The notes under the pieces: model-generated
Database searches by the model: none
Told to the model about the DNA's origin: nothing
The model's input: only the letters and a program-made list of their open reading frames with translations
Position numbers and translations under genes: made by a program
From: Siphonodentalium dalli
Taxonomy: Eukaryota > Mollusca > Scaphopoda > Gadilida > Siphonodentaliidae
Direction: 5' to 3'
Length of the DNA stretch: 64,000 nt
Assembly: GCA_032622095.1 (NCBI GenBank)
Contig: CP136067.1
Span: 79,822,705-79,886,704 of the forward strand
In this document: positions 33,876 through 45,167 of the stretch, piece by piece
Numbering within the stretch: position 1 is the first letter of the stretch
How the letters are laid out: each line of letters starts with the position of its first letter

Positions 33876-35639
33876 CAGTTAGTAAATATGAATTTGAGTG
33901 TTTATAGGAGTGGAGTGTTTGGAGAAAGTTGAGTGATATATGGGTCATTTCCCCAATATTTGCTACCATTTTGTCATTATCAAATTTATAAATTACTCAC
34001 AATCACTAAAACATTAATTTCTAAAGGATTCCATGTAAAATCTCAATGATTTTCTGTCTTAAAAGTGAAACATTTATAATTGATAAGAAGTAGAACATGC
34101 TCGATTTCTGGAGCTAAGAAGGGGAGCATCTGTTAACTGAGAAGTGGCACCTATATGGTTCGGCGAAAAAGTTATTTCTATTGCCCATAAATGTAACGCT
34201 TGAAATAGCACAGGTCGTGAATTGTTTGTAAAGATATATTTTATTGTAATTTACAATCGCAGGTTTGTACAACTATGTTATGCTAGCGAAATTTCCACTA
34301 TTTTGTCGGTCACTGAAGAAAAATGTGACATCTCTTAGTGATCAGTGTAAATTTCCGTATGACTAAGAACCTGCAACCAAATAATTTCCAGACATAGCCG
34401 TTGAGTGTTATCTACCGAGCCTCGATGCGAACGGCAACAAATCTAAATGTGATAAATTATAGTCCAGCTCATCTTTTTCTGTGAGGTTTCCCCCATCTTG
34501 TCAAAAAATCGCTAAGAAGGTAAACAAAAATCAACTTCGAAGTGGAACATAAAACGGGACAGGAATGATTTTCGGGAAACAGATGAGCAACAGTGATGAT
34601 GCCAGTTTGAATATGCTTATCTTGGTGATATACCCTACGACCTATATATTTTCGGGGGTGTCAAACCGCATCTAGGATTTGTTGTGTTTTTTGGTAGAAT
34701 GAAAGCCCTTAGTAAATTCAATAAGTGTTGTCAGTCCAGTGATAATGACCCGGAGGACAGGCAAAATATTGCCATGCTTATATTTAGATAAATATTACCA
34801 TTTACCAAGGTGAGGTTGGACTCCTGAGTTATTTCTCCAGTTTGTAAGGGATTTGTTCCCTAATATTCAAAGCGTTTCTATGATAATTAATAAGAATTCA
34901 GAGCACAGTAAATATCACAAATAAAGAAACACTCTTTATTTGAATGATGGAAATTTATATACGAGATGAAGCTATAATTGTCAAAGATGCATGAAATGAA
35001 CATGCTGTATACATGTCGTGATCGTACGAGTATGCATGCCTTCAAGAACTAGCATAGCATGATTTTCATCAATAGCAAACACAATCGTTTCTGAAATTCG
35101 GTGTCATATGCATTAAGTTTTATAAACCTTGTAATATTAAGGGCTTATCTTTATATATGTATGTTGCAAACAGGTCACAACCCCTGCCCTGGCATACTGA
35201 TCAGAAAATGTATTGTGGTGCCATTCCAGTCTTGTTTGAAATGGGTTATGCCTAAACCTGGCAACATAGAATTTAAACTTGGAAAACAATTATCCAAAAT
35301 ATTTGTAACTTCACTATTTATTGTAGGATTTCAGTGATCAAAGTATCAAAACGCTGTGAAAATATCAAAACATTAAGAATATGATAATAAGTGCAAATTC
35401 CCATGATAATGTTATAAAGAGCATCTAATGTGATAATGTGAAATTCAAATCCATAAACAAATAGTGTACATAAATTATTATATAGCAAACAAAATATATA
35501 AGTACTTAGTCGTTAATGTTTTATTAATATTTAGAAAGTGTGGAAATGTCCGGCGGGTAGATGATGTCCGAGTGGGGAAAATGTTTGGTGGGTAAATGTC
35601 TGGGTGGGAAAATGTTCGCTTTGTTGATTTCAGAGCGGG
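33876..35639. other. Spacer, largely unassigned
   Basis: Contains the inverted match to 27738-27800 at 34535-34600 and a partial copy of the 25920-27730 repeat at 34640-34715. No gene is recognised. Confidence 0.4.
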
Positions 35640-36160
35640 TGCATGGAAAATATATATACACTAGCAGATTAGCCCGCCACTGGGGGGATTGGTCCCATGG
35701 CTTTGGTCGATCCATTAATTTTTGTTTTACAAGGTAACCCCGTACAGGCACGCCGACAGCATGCTATAATTTGCGGGTACCCGTTTCAAGGTCGTGTTGG
35801 TGGACAAAATAACCCGACAAAAATATTCCCCGTCCGAGTTGACCATACATAACAAATTTTACGTCGATGTCACCGCTGACGACCGAGATATCGCCCAAGG
35901 TCATTTGTGGGTACCCGTTTCAAGGTCACCTCAGGCGGACAAACTGACCCGACGAAAATCTCCCTGTCCCTTGGAAGCCCTATGTACGAAATTCGTCTCG
36001 ATATCCCCAGTTTCCGAGACGGTCGATTGAGCCGTATTTATACTCGTGTATATAAACGCTCTTTAACAACGACACCGCAGATACAAACGCGCCTTAACTC
36101 TTTCATCACTGAATATACAGATACAGATGTCCCAGAACCCTGGATTATCAGCTTGCCTAA
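35640..36160. repeat. Retroposon-tail-like repeat (TAGC..TTAGCCCG family)
   Basis: Begins CACTAGCAGATTAGCCCGCC and carries GGGTACCCGTTTCAAGGTC twice (35776 and 35909), followed by GACAAAATAACCCGAC / GACAAACTGACCCGAC. This is one arm of a family that reappears at 37130-41580, 57290-59485 and 62083-63553. The function is unknown. The 3' tails with short repeats suggest retroposition. Confidence 0.6.
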
Positions 36161-37130
36161 GTAAAATTATGTGTCCCTGATGTTTTGCTGCAACACTACC
36201 TTTAGAGTGATGTCGGGTATGGCAAATTGCGTGTTTTATGATCGTTAACAAGTGACCTTCAATATGTTATATACCAGTTGTGGTTTCACATCTAAATGAT
36301 ATATCAGGCGTGTGCAGGTGAGAACCGAGAAGGGACATTGAACCCCAATATATGCTATAGTGGCACGTATCACCTGTATCTGGGATATCCACTTTGCATA
36401 TCAATGTTTTCCACAAATACATACACTGTACATGTATGTGTCATTCTTTGCAAGTGTGGTGTATAAACGTGGTTGTGATGACACCCTGCATGGTTTCAAA
36501 TGTTTTACCAATCGGTTCATTGAACATAATTGCTTTATCAAAGGCAAGAGCAGACCAGTACTAACCTACCGTTGCTAGTACGCCTAAGAGGTGCCATTTG
36601 ACCGAAACAGACATATACTCCCACATTTAGAAATTTTAGACTCACAGAGATTTACTTGTCAGTAAGTTGAGGAATTATGAGTAACATTCCAAATAAAACA
36701 ACTACCAATGTCCTGATCGGATTCCCAAAATGATTATGCAGCTATTATTAAAGTCGCGCCGTTGTGTGGCACAGTGATTTCCCGAACATTACGTCGAAAA
36801 TATGAGACATTAGACGGATACCACAAATAAAACATTGTTAGAAAGGTCAACATTATCTTCTTTATTTCATAAACGTAATAACAATAATCTTATCGGTATG
36901 TTTTTGTGATAAACAATAAACCAAAATCGAATGTGACTCAAAACACCACACCTGTCGGCAGTATAATGCGTCATCAATTTTTAGGAAACCCCAAAATAGT
37001 AATCGTGACGTCATACAGGTGCTGTCTATATTTAGGCCCGGAAATTATCTTAATGGCGTGCATGCTAGGTATTAGTGCGCTCCAATAAATTAGTATTGAT
37101 ACCGAATATCACCCAAAGGATATACAAGTC
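36161..37130. other. Unassigned spacer
   Basis: Frames of 60-72 codons only, and no domain recognised. I see no clear repeat. Confidence 0.35.
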
Positions 37131-38183
37131 GCTAACCAATAAAATCATTTGTAAATCTCTGGAAATATTGTATTATTCCCGACAATTGTGCTCTGCCCGC
37201 TAAAGCGGGTGCCGGAATGAACGTAAATTATGTCGTGCCCGCTTTATCGGGCTGCCGGGTTGAAAGAGTTAATCATTAACCCATCAATTCCAACGACGGT
37301 GGCAGGGCGAAGGGTGAAGGAGTGCTCGGCGTTCGCAGAAGCGGTGCGATGGCACTTCTCGTGGCTTTTTACCCTTAGATAGCAAGTTTGGGCTCAATCG
37401 GTCGAGCCGTTTTCGAGTCTATAAAGGATATACACATATACGGAAGTCTCAAAATATATAGTAGACTAGCAGGTTAGCCCGCCACTGGCGGCATTCGTCC
37501 CATGGCTTTGTTCGAAAAAGCAATTGCAACAGGTTCCGAGACACTTGTGCTGCATTTGCAGCAAATTTCGGCAATAGTCAGAAACATGACTATTTATTTT
37601 TTGTTTTTCAATGAGTTAATTATTTTGTTTTTCAATGAGTTAATTGTGCTTTTTTAATTTTTTAATTGAATTTTGTGTTTTTAAATTTTACCCGATTTTT
37701 TTTGGTTTTTCAAGGAGTTAATTGTGCCTTTTTAATTTTGTTTTTCAATTTTACCCAATTTTTTTTTTTTTTTTCAATGAACCCGTCCATGACACTTCCC
37801 GTATTTAGCAAGTTTGAGCTCAATCGGTTCGAGTCTATAAAGGACACACACATATATATGACACTTCCCGTAGGTAGCAAGTTTGAGCTCAATCGGCATT
37901 CCCTGGAATTTCCCAGTAAATATTTAGCAAGTTTGAGCTCAATCGGTTCGAGTCTATAAAGGACACACTCATATATATGACACTGCCCGTAGGTAGCAAG
38001 TTTGAGCTCAATCGGCATTCCCTGGAATTTCCCAGTCACCAACGCGGCGTAATTTTGGTACATATATAGAGACCAATTGTCCATCGGCTGTCATGTGTAG
38101 TAAAGATGTCTTATAAGCCGACATTGCCGTGGGGATGCCCGTTCCTACACGCGTTTTCGATTCTATGAAGTACCCACATATAT

Positions 38184-38227
<44 letters not shown>

Positions 38228-38249
38228 GGAAGTCTCAAATTATATAGTA
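37131..38249. repeat. Retroposon-tail-like repeats with internal duplications
   Basis: GCAAGTTTGAGCTCAATCGG followed by TTCGAGTCTATAAAGGACAC and ATATATGACACTTCCCGTAG recurs near 37807, 37877, 37927 and 37997. The tail AAGTCTCAAAATATATAGTA with AGACTAGCAGGTTAGCCCG joins one unit to the next at about 37445-37480. The region ends in a (TA)n tract near 38199-38224. ORFs on both strands are shadows. Confidence 0.7.
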
Positions 38250-41062
38250 GATTGGCAGATTCCAGTAGCTTTATAACGGTATATCTGGGGAGAAATCTGA
38301 TGCTATATTCGTGATTATCTGGGATGATTTTGGTATATACAGAAGGTATATACTGTAAAAACAAAGCACGCCATCCGTGCTCGCAGGGAATAAATTTCGA
38401 GCGATAACGTTTGCGTAAATACGAAATTGTGAGTGTTGGTTTGTAACCGCGATTTCTGAGAAGCATTATGCGTATAACTACCCCCCCCCCCCCCCCTAAG
38501 CCCTGACCTAAGTGTCATACATACTATTACAATGATGTTGTAAGAGCTCCAATAAATCTCCCCGCATAGGCAAGCACTCAATGCGTATAACTCTGCAGAT
38601 GCTAATAACGTTGAATGGGAAACAGACGCTCTTTATAGAGATGCGTCAAAAACAAACGCTCATTAAATAATCACTTGATTAACCCACGCCGTGCCTTTGC
38701 GGTGATTTGAGATTGGAGAACGGGTGCTCTGAGCTTCTCTAAATCGCGACCACGGTCATGTCGGTGGGATTTGACACTTACATAGGAAGTTTGAGCTCAA
38801 TATGTACACGCGTTTTGGATTCTATGAAGTACCCACACACATATATACATATATATATACGAAGTCTCAAAATATATAGTTTAGACTAGCAGGTTAGCCC
38901 GCCACTGGCGGCATTCGTCCCATGGCTTTGTTTCAGAAACATGACATTTTTGTAATTATTTTGTTTTTATTTATTTTTGTTTTTTATTTTTGAATATGAA
39001 TTTAATGTTTTTTAAATTTAATATATTTTGTTTCTGAATTGTTTTTTTATTGTTAATTTTTTTTAATTTTAAATTGTTTTAATTAAATTGTAAATTGTTT
39101 TAATTAATTTTTTTGTTTCTGGCGGAAAAATTTACCCGTAGAAATCCCCCCTTCCTAGGAACGACAGACAACGCATTCTTTGTTTCGTGAAATCTCTCTA
39201 CGATAACATTGCATTGAATTTAAAACAAACGCTTCCCGTCGGGAAATCTGTCTTCGGGTCGTTGTTGTTGGCATCACGGCTCCCCGAAAACTCTCACATT
39301 GCCGAAAACGTGTATTTAGTAATATCGTTGTTGTTGATATTTACGGCTTGGGGGCTATTTTCTTATTTAGCAAGTTTGAGCTCAATCGGTTAGAGTCTAT
39401 AAAGGACACACTCATATATATGACACTTCCCGTAGGTAGCAAGTTTGAGCTCAATCGGCATTCCCTGGAATTTCCCGTAGATTGGCAGATTCCAGTAGCT
39501 TTATAACGGTATATCTGGGGAGAAATCTGATGCTATATTCGTGATTATCTGGGATGATTTCGGTATATACCAAAGGTATATACTGTAACCGCGATTTCTG
39601 AGAAGCATTATGCGTATAACTACCCCCCCCCCCCCCCTAAGCCCTGACCTAAGTGTCATACATACTATTACAATGATGTTGTAAGAGCTCCAATAAATCT
39701 CCCCGCATAGGCAAGCACTCAATGCGTATAACTCTGCAGATGCTAATAACGTTGAATGGGAAACAGACGCTCTTTATAGAGATGCGTCAAAAACAAACGC
39801 TCATTAAATAATCACTTGATTAACCCACGCCGTGCCTTTGCGGTGATTTGAGATTGGAGAACGGGTGCTCTGAGCTTCTCTAAACCGCGACCACGGTCAT
39901 GTCGGTGGGATTTGACACTTACATAGGAAGTTTGAGCTCAATATGTACACGCGTTTTGGATTCTATGAAGTACCCACACACATATATACATATATATATA
40001 CGAAGTCTCAAAATATATAGTTTAGACTAGCAGGTTAGCCCGCCACTGGCGGCATTCGTCCCATGGCTTTGTTTCAGAAACATGACATTTTTGTAATTAT
40101 TTTGTTTTTATTTATTTTTGTTTTTTATTTTTGAATATGAATTTAATGTTTTTTAAATTTAATATATTTTGTTTCTGAATTGTTTTTTTATTGTTAATTT
40201 TTTTTAATTTTAAATTGTTTTAATTAAATTGTAAATTGTTTTAATTAATTTTTTTGTTTCTGGCGGAAAAATTTACCCGTAGAAATCCCCCCTTCCTAGG
40301 AACGACAGACAACGCATTCTTTGTTTCGTGAAATCTCTCTACGATAACATTGCATTGAATTTAAAACAAACGCTTCCCGTCGGGAAATCTGTCTTCGGGT
40401 CGTTGTTGTTGGCATCACGGCTCCCCGAAAACTCTCACATTGCCGAAAACGTGTATTTAGTAATATCGTTGTTGTTGATATTTACGGCTTGGGGGCTATT
40501 TTCTTATTTAGCAAGTTTGAGCTCAATCGGTTAGAGTCTATAAAGGACACACTCATATATATGACACTTCCCGTAGGTAGCAAGTTTGAGCTCAATCGGC
40601 ATTCCCTGGAATTTCCCGTAGATTGGCAGATTCCAGTAGCTTTATAACGGTATATCTGGGGAGAAATCTGATGCTATATTCGTGATTATCTGGGATGATT
40701 TCGGTATATACCAAAGGTATATACTGTAAAAACAAAGCGCGCCATCCGTGCTCGCAGGGAATAAATTTCGAGCGATAACGTTTGCGTTCCCGTATAACTC
40801 TGCAGATGCGAATAACGTTGAATGGGAAACAGACGCTCTTTATAGAGATGCGTCAAAAACAAACGCTCATTAAATAATCACTTGATTAACCCCCGCCGTG
40901 CCTTTGTGGTGATTTGAGATTGGAGAACGGGTGCTCTGAGCTTCTCTAAACCGCGACCACATCGTGTCGGTGGGATTTGACACTTACATAGGAAGTTTGA
41001 GCTCAATCTTTACACGCGTTTTGGATTCTATGAAGTACACACACATATACGAAGTCTCAAAA
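38250..41062. repeat. Tandem duplication of a 1.14-1.23-kb unit, 2.4 copies
   Basis: Unit starts (GATTGGCAGATTCCAGTAGC) lie at 38250, 39480 and 40621. The second unit is 1,141 bp. It lacks about 90 bp of the first (the segment with CGCCATCCGTGCTCGCAGGG), which is present again in the third. Long stretches are identical between units 1 and 2, including the segment giving the same 68-codon frame at 39187-39393 and 40328-40534. Homopolymer C runs (38481-38496 and about 39623-39637) sit at the same place in units 1 and 2. The third unit stops near 41062. Copy-number variation or assembly error are both possible. Confidence 0.85.
38481..38496. repeat. Poly-C run of ~16
   Basis: A homopolymer of about 16 C, repeated at about 39623-39637 in the next unit. 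Such a run can form G-quadruplex or i-motif structures and is prone to length error. Confidence 0.9.
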
Positions 41063-41082
41063 TATATAGTATAGATATAGAC

Positions 41083-41560
41083 TAGCCGATGAGCCCGACA
41101 TTGTCCGGGCTATTCAAAAACCAAATTTCAAGTCGATAGCTCCACCCGTTTCCGAGATCTCGTCCCGTTTCCGAGATCTCGTCTGCGCATGCGTGAAGCT
41201 GGCTTCGCACGGACTCGGCGACCCGATAAAATTCGTATCCGGGGCAAGATACATTCACATACCAAATTTCAAGTCGATAGCTCCACCCGAGATCTGGTCT
41301 GCGCATGCGCAAAGCTGGCGTCGCACGGTCTCGGCGACCCGATAAAATTTGTATCCGGGGCAAGATACATTCACGTAGCAAATTTCAAGTCGATAGCTCC
41401 ACCCGTTTCCGAGATCTCGTCTGCGCATGCGCGAAGCGGGCGCCGCACGTTCTCGCCAATACGACGTTGATGACCGCCTGGTCAAACTACACACACGTAC
41501 CAAGTTTCGTCCCTATCGGTCGAGAATTGTAGATTTGTATCAATGACATACATACATACA
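41083..41560. repeat. ~113-bp minisatellite in a retroposon-tail-like repeat
   Basis: Begins CTAGCCGATGAGCCCGACAT. Units contain TTTCAAGTCGATAGCTCCAC, GAGATCTCGTCTGCGCATGC and GATAAAATTCGTATCCGGGG (41226, 41339), then a 3' section ACGTACCAAGTTTCGTCCC and CATACATACAGACAGACAGA. Related to 58783-59485. Confidence 0.8.
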
Positions 41561-42344
41561 GACAGACAGAGGTCTTCAAAATATATAGGAGACAAGATAG
41601 TTTATGGCTGCTTGGCAGACTGTAGATACCGCATACCTGAATGCATTATGTGTAGTATATTGACAGCACCCGTAGTGCTGTATGTCTGGCTATACTGTTC
41701 GGGTACAAGCTGAGCGGCCTAGTAAACATTTACAATGCCGGCATCAGCAAACTACGGCTGCTGTCAATACACTATAGACATATGCATTCAGACACAGTAG
41801 CCATCTCTACTCTTACATCCATAAACCATTTTGTGAACATGTGTGCATAACTTATCTTCGTTCTCCACCACTACATGTTTTGAGCGATGATTCTTCTGAA
41901 CAGAACATAGTCACCATGAATGTGTTAGAAAAATAACTACCTGGGCGAAAATTCACAGTTTCCAGTTGTTTCCTTTATTTGGACATATATATGACAAACA
42001 CTCTTTATGTTTTCCATATCAGCAATGATAAATGAGCTAACAACGATTGCTCTTTATTGCTCAATCTGAAGATAAATCAAGAGCCGTAAAAGAGGCTGTA
42101 AAGTGATAAACCCTTTACATTTTATGCAGTCAGTGAAAATAAAATGAATTAAAAGATTACTTTCCAAGAGAAGTAACTGGGGAGATTTATTTTTTGAATT
42201 CAGCAGAACTGCCTGAAAACTGGTATTTATATGGACAGTCTACATTAAAGAAATTTGCAATATCGATGAAAATCCTTTTTGGAAAGATGTTTTTGAGGCA
42301 TTATCCTCTTACAATAACGTAAACATACCAGTGACAATTGGTTC
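41561..42344. other. Spacer; imperfect inverted repeat near 41650-41800
   Basis: GTAGTATATTGACAGCACCC near 41653 and its approximate complement GCTGTCAATACACTATAG near 41763 form an imperfect foldback. A related arrangement with TATGGCTGTAAGGCGACT is at 26333-26440. The remainder is unassigned. Confidence 0.45.
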
Positions 42345-42740
42345 GTCCATGATACTCTCTGTCTGTCCGTCTGTCCATTCGCTTTTTTTCAATTCCGGAT
42401 GATAACTTTAGTAAGTCTAAACTGATTGGAATGAAATTTTTTATGTGGGTTTACTAGCACAAAATACATGTCAAGTTTGAATTTGGGTTCTGCCTGCCAA
42501 TTTTCATCAGAGTTACTGCCCTTTTTGTTGGAATTTGTACTCAATTTTAGTTTCCAGATGATAACTTTAGTAAATCTGAACTGAATGGAATGAAATTTGG
42601 TTTGTTAGTTAACTAGCCCAAAATACAGGTCAAGTTCAAATTTGGGTTCCGCCCTCCAATTTTTGCCGGAGTTATGGTCTTTGTCGACTTAGAATTGCCG
42701 ACTAATTTGGTTTCCGGATGATAACTTTAGTTTTAGTTGT
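42345..42740. repeat. Tandem repeat, ~160-bp unit
   Basis: GGATGATAACTTTAGTAA (or a one-base variant) starts units near 42396, 42556 and 42713, each followed by a GAATGAAATTT and a TTTGGGTTC block. The leader is rich in TCTGTCCGTCTGTCC. The same word occurs once at 56980, where the upstream CTGTCC-rich leader is present too. Confidence 0.75.
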
Positions 42741-43160
42741 CTGACTGTTTTCAAATTTTGTATGTAGATTATTTAAAATTGAAGTGCTGCAACCAGAAAT
42801 TACACATTTCGGGTATTAGATTTTTCTTATGTCTTCACAAGATGGAACAGCTTGTTATTGATTTAGAAATGTGCAGACTTGCAGTCTGCATTGTCTATGT
42901 TAAGCTTATTGCTTGGAAATGTTCTTTTCTTGAATAATGATATAATTTGGCATCTGCTTTTTAATATTTTGTTTAAAATAACCTTTTAATGATGATATTC
43001 CATAAGAACCAAATAGCTTCAACATATCCGATAATATAATATTTATTGGAGAGGGTTGAATGTGAATAATCACTTTTAATAATATGATAATAGGCAAACT
43101 TAAAAAAAACAACCCTGATATGATGGTAAGGGAAATAAATGTTGCGAATTATTGTGTAAA

Positions 43161-43358
43161 TACAGTAATGCTCTAATTAATCGACCTCTTAACCACAGCA
43201 GAATTATGGGTAACTTTTCAGGATACCACAGCAGAATTTGGGTAACTTTTCAGGATTTAGTCGGAAATATGGCTTGTTGCGATTCATCGGAAAAATCCTG
43301 AAAATTTACCCATAATTCTGCTGTGATTAAGAGGTTGATTAATTAGAACATTACTGTA
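43161..43358. mobile_element. Foldback MITE (CAGTAATGC family), copy B
   Basis: CAGTAATGCTCTAATTAATC at the left and its complement at the right, with TA at 43161-43162 and 43357-43358. The middle palindrome is partly replaced by a second copy of the CACAGCAGAATT block. Confidence 0.8.
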
Positions 43359-43464
43359 GTCATGAACCTATATAACATATAGTAATGTGATTGCACTCAT
43401 TGTCCTGTAGCTGTGCTTAGCCCTTCCATGACTGGAGCTTCCTGAAACTTTGCGAATACCCCGT

Positions 43465-43514
43465 GCAAATGCATTCTCTTATATATGCTCACATATATAA
43501 GAGAATGCATTGGC
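43465..43514. repeat. Single degenerate hairpin related to the TTAA MITE
   Basis: AATGCATTCTCTTATATATG and its complement meet at CTCA, without the TCGAC-centred loop of the intact family. A partial third arm (CATTTTCTTATATATG) follows at 43549. Probably a relic. Confidence 0.75.
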
Positions 43515-43620
43515 CTAACAATATTTACCTTGTCCCTGTAAGCCAGAGCATTTTCTTATATATGAAAGGGTTATTAGTTCAATACAAAAATTACAATATT
43601 CATATATCATTTTTATCCAG

Positions 43621-43813
43621 GTATGACTTATGTGTGAGATTCATGGCAACACCACATACAACTTTAAAAGTAACATGCAGGCCCTGTATTGTTGAGTCTT
43701 ACATTAAAGCCAACATACTGCGCCCATATCCAAGGAAAATGAATTTCAATAGATTTAAAAATCTCAATTTATACTTAGATGATATTTGGGAAAAGATAAT
43801 TAGATCCTCATAA
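43621..43813 (+). CDS. Candidate terminal exon of an unidentified host gene
   Basis: A pyrimidine-rich acceptor (CATTTTTATCCAG) ends at 43620. The exon then encodes about 63 residues to a TAA at 43811-43813: YDLCVRFMATPHTTLKVTCR, then PCIVESYIKANILRPYPRK, and FNRFKNLNLYLDDIWEKIIR, then SS. The composition is strongly protein-like (balanced, amphipathic, basic PYPRK cluster) and unlike the simple-sequence frames around it. The first base finishes a codon, so the upstream intron is in phase 2. I do not recognise the family. The upstream exon is not visible in the nearby repeats, so the intron would be long. The same frame is open upstream of 43621, but there it runs through a MITE relic and is unlikely to be translated. 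Confidence 0.5.
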
Positions 43814-44906
43814 AATGCTTGATAGTACAAATGGTGTTAAAGAATGACAGTAGCCAAAATATTGGATTTTTCCACTTGCTGCTATCTACTTTTTTAATTC
43901 TTTGGACTTATTGATTAATATTTTAACACAGTATTTTACAACCTGGTGACAATGCATCGAGCCATAATGCCTGTGCCTAGAGAATGCGCGGCAACAATCA
44001 CTGGATAAATTATTAAGCAGAAAGGACATGTGATGTTCCCCGTGTTCTTTTCGGATCAATTTCTCTCTTAGATGGTTATTGACTATGTTGCTATTAGACT
44101 TTGGTGCAGGTCGTTAATTTAGTTCCACGATCCCATAGTGATATAATAAAGGTCATATGTTTTCGCTCCAGTCACCTTCAGGTGTGAAATTAATTAAATA
44201 TCTATTCACCTGTCTCATTTAATTCATCCAGGTGGACTGGTTTATATGATGTGAAGGTGTTTCTTGTCGCTTGGATTTATTTAACAGAAATGTCACTAGT
44301 AAGTAGTTTTATTGACAATTTATTGAAAGTTGTTCCAGGAAATGTAAGAAGTTTCATTGCTTTCATAATAACTTTGATTGAGAACAGTTCATCATAATAC
44401 TTTCTCCTTTTATTTTTGGGGCTATTTAAAAATGGTAGACACAATATCTAATGGAGTATCTATAAAATACATTGATTGTTAGTTTCCATTTTTAATAGTA
44501 TCATTAACCTATACATATTTCTTCCATACTTCAGTGTAAAAAAAAAAAACAACCCAAAGTAACTATAAACCAAATCTACAGGTAAAATTAATGAAAATCA
44601 AATTATCCCAGTGCCTTAAAGGATAAAATAAGTGGAACAAACTTGAGGGATAATGTCATATCCCAAACAGGGAGTTGAAGGTGGCAGTAAACATCAATAT
44701 ATTTAATATTTATTTCAACATAAAATTAATGATGGGGTATCATACTGTACTAACAACCCCTATCACTGCCTATCATATGAAGGAGTTTGTTATAATGAAC
44801 TTCATCTGTTCTGTGAACAATATAAATTTTGCTTGAGTTGACAATGAAAATAGGGCAACCCTGTATTACTGTATGTGACCCACCACTTTGTAGCTGTGTA
44901 TTGTTT
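43814..44906. other. Possible 3' untranslated or intergenic sequence
   Basis: AATAAA-like words occur (for example AATAAA near 44145), but none can be tied to the candidate exon at 43621-43813. No repeats recognised. Confidence 0.3.
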
Positions 44907-45167
44907 TAACCCATTCTATACTAAATTCTCATTGACAAATTGTTCCCTTAGGAACTGTTCATATAATAAGTTCAACAAATCATTTGTTGAACTTATTATC
45001 TGAACATTCCTACCTATGAATATGAATCATTCTGCTCTTGAATTATCTGTTTTTCTGTCAGTTTTCTGATTTTATTACCTGAACACCCTTCCGAATGAAT
45101 AATAGACAATTCTGATGTATACTTTTATAACTGAATGGAAGAATCCATCTAGTATAGAAAGGATTAA
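44907..45167. mobile_element. Second TTAA-type MITE family, 261 bp
   Basis: TTAA at 44907-44910 and 45164-45167, with imperfect inverted ends (CCCATTCTATACTAAATTC against the complement of CATCTAGTATAGAAAGG). It contains a perfect hairpin at about 44963-44999 (AATAAGTTCAACAAAT and complement). It shares only the TTAACCC start with the other TTAA family. No coding capacity. Confidence 0.75.

Noticed and set aside
38008-38466. 152-codon minus-strand frame
   Set aside because: It runs through a (TA)n tract coding a YIYI repeat and through tail-like repeat sequence.
41082-41532. Several overlapping frames with repeated CADEIS/CACAK peptides
   Set aside because: They follow the ~113-bp minisatellite on both strands and are not conserved as one frame.
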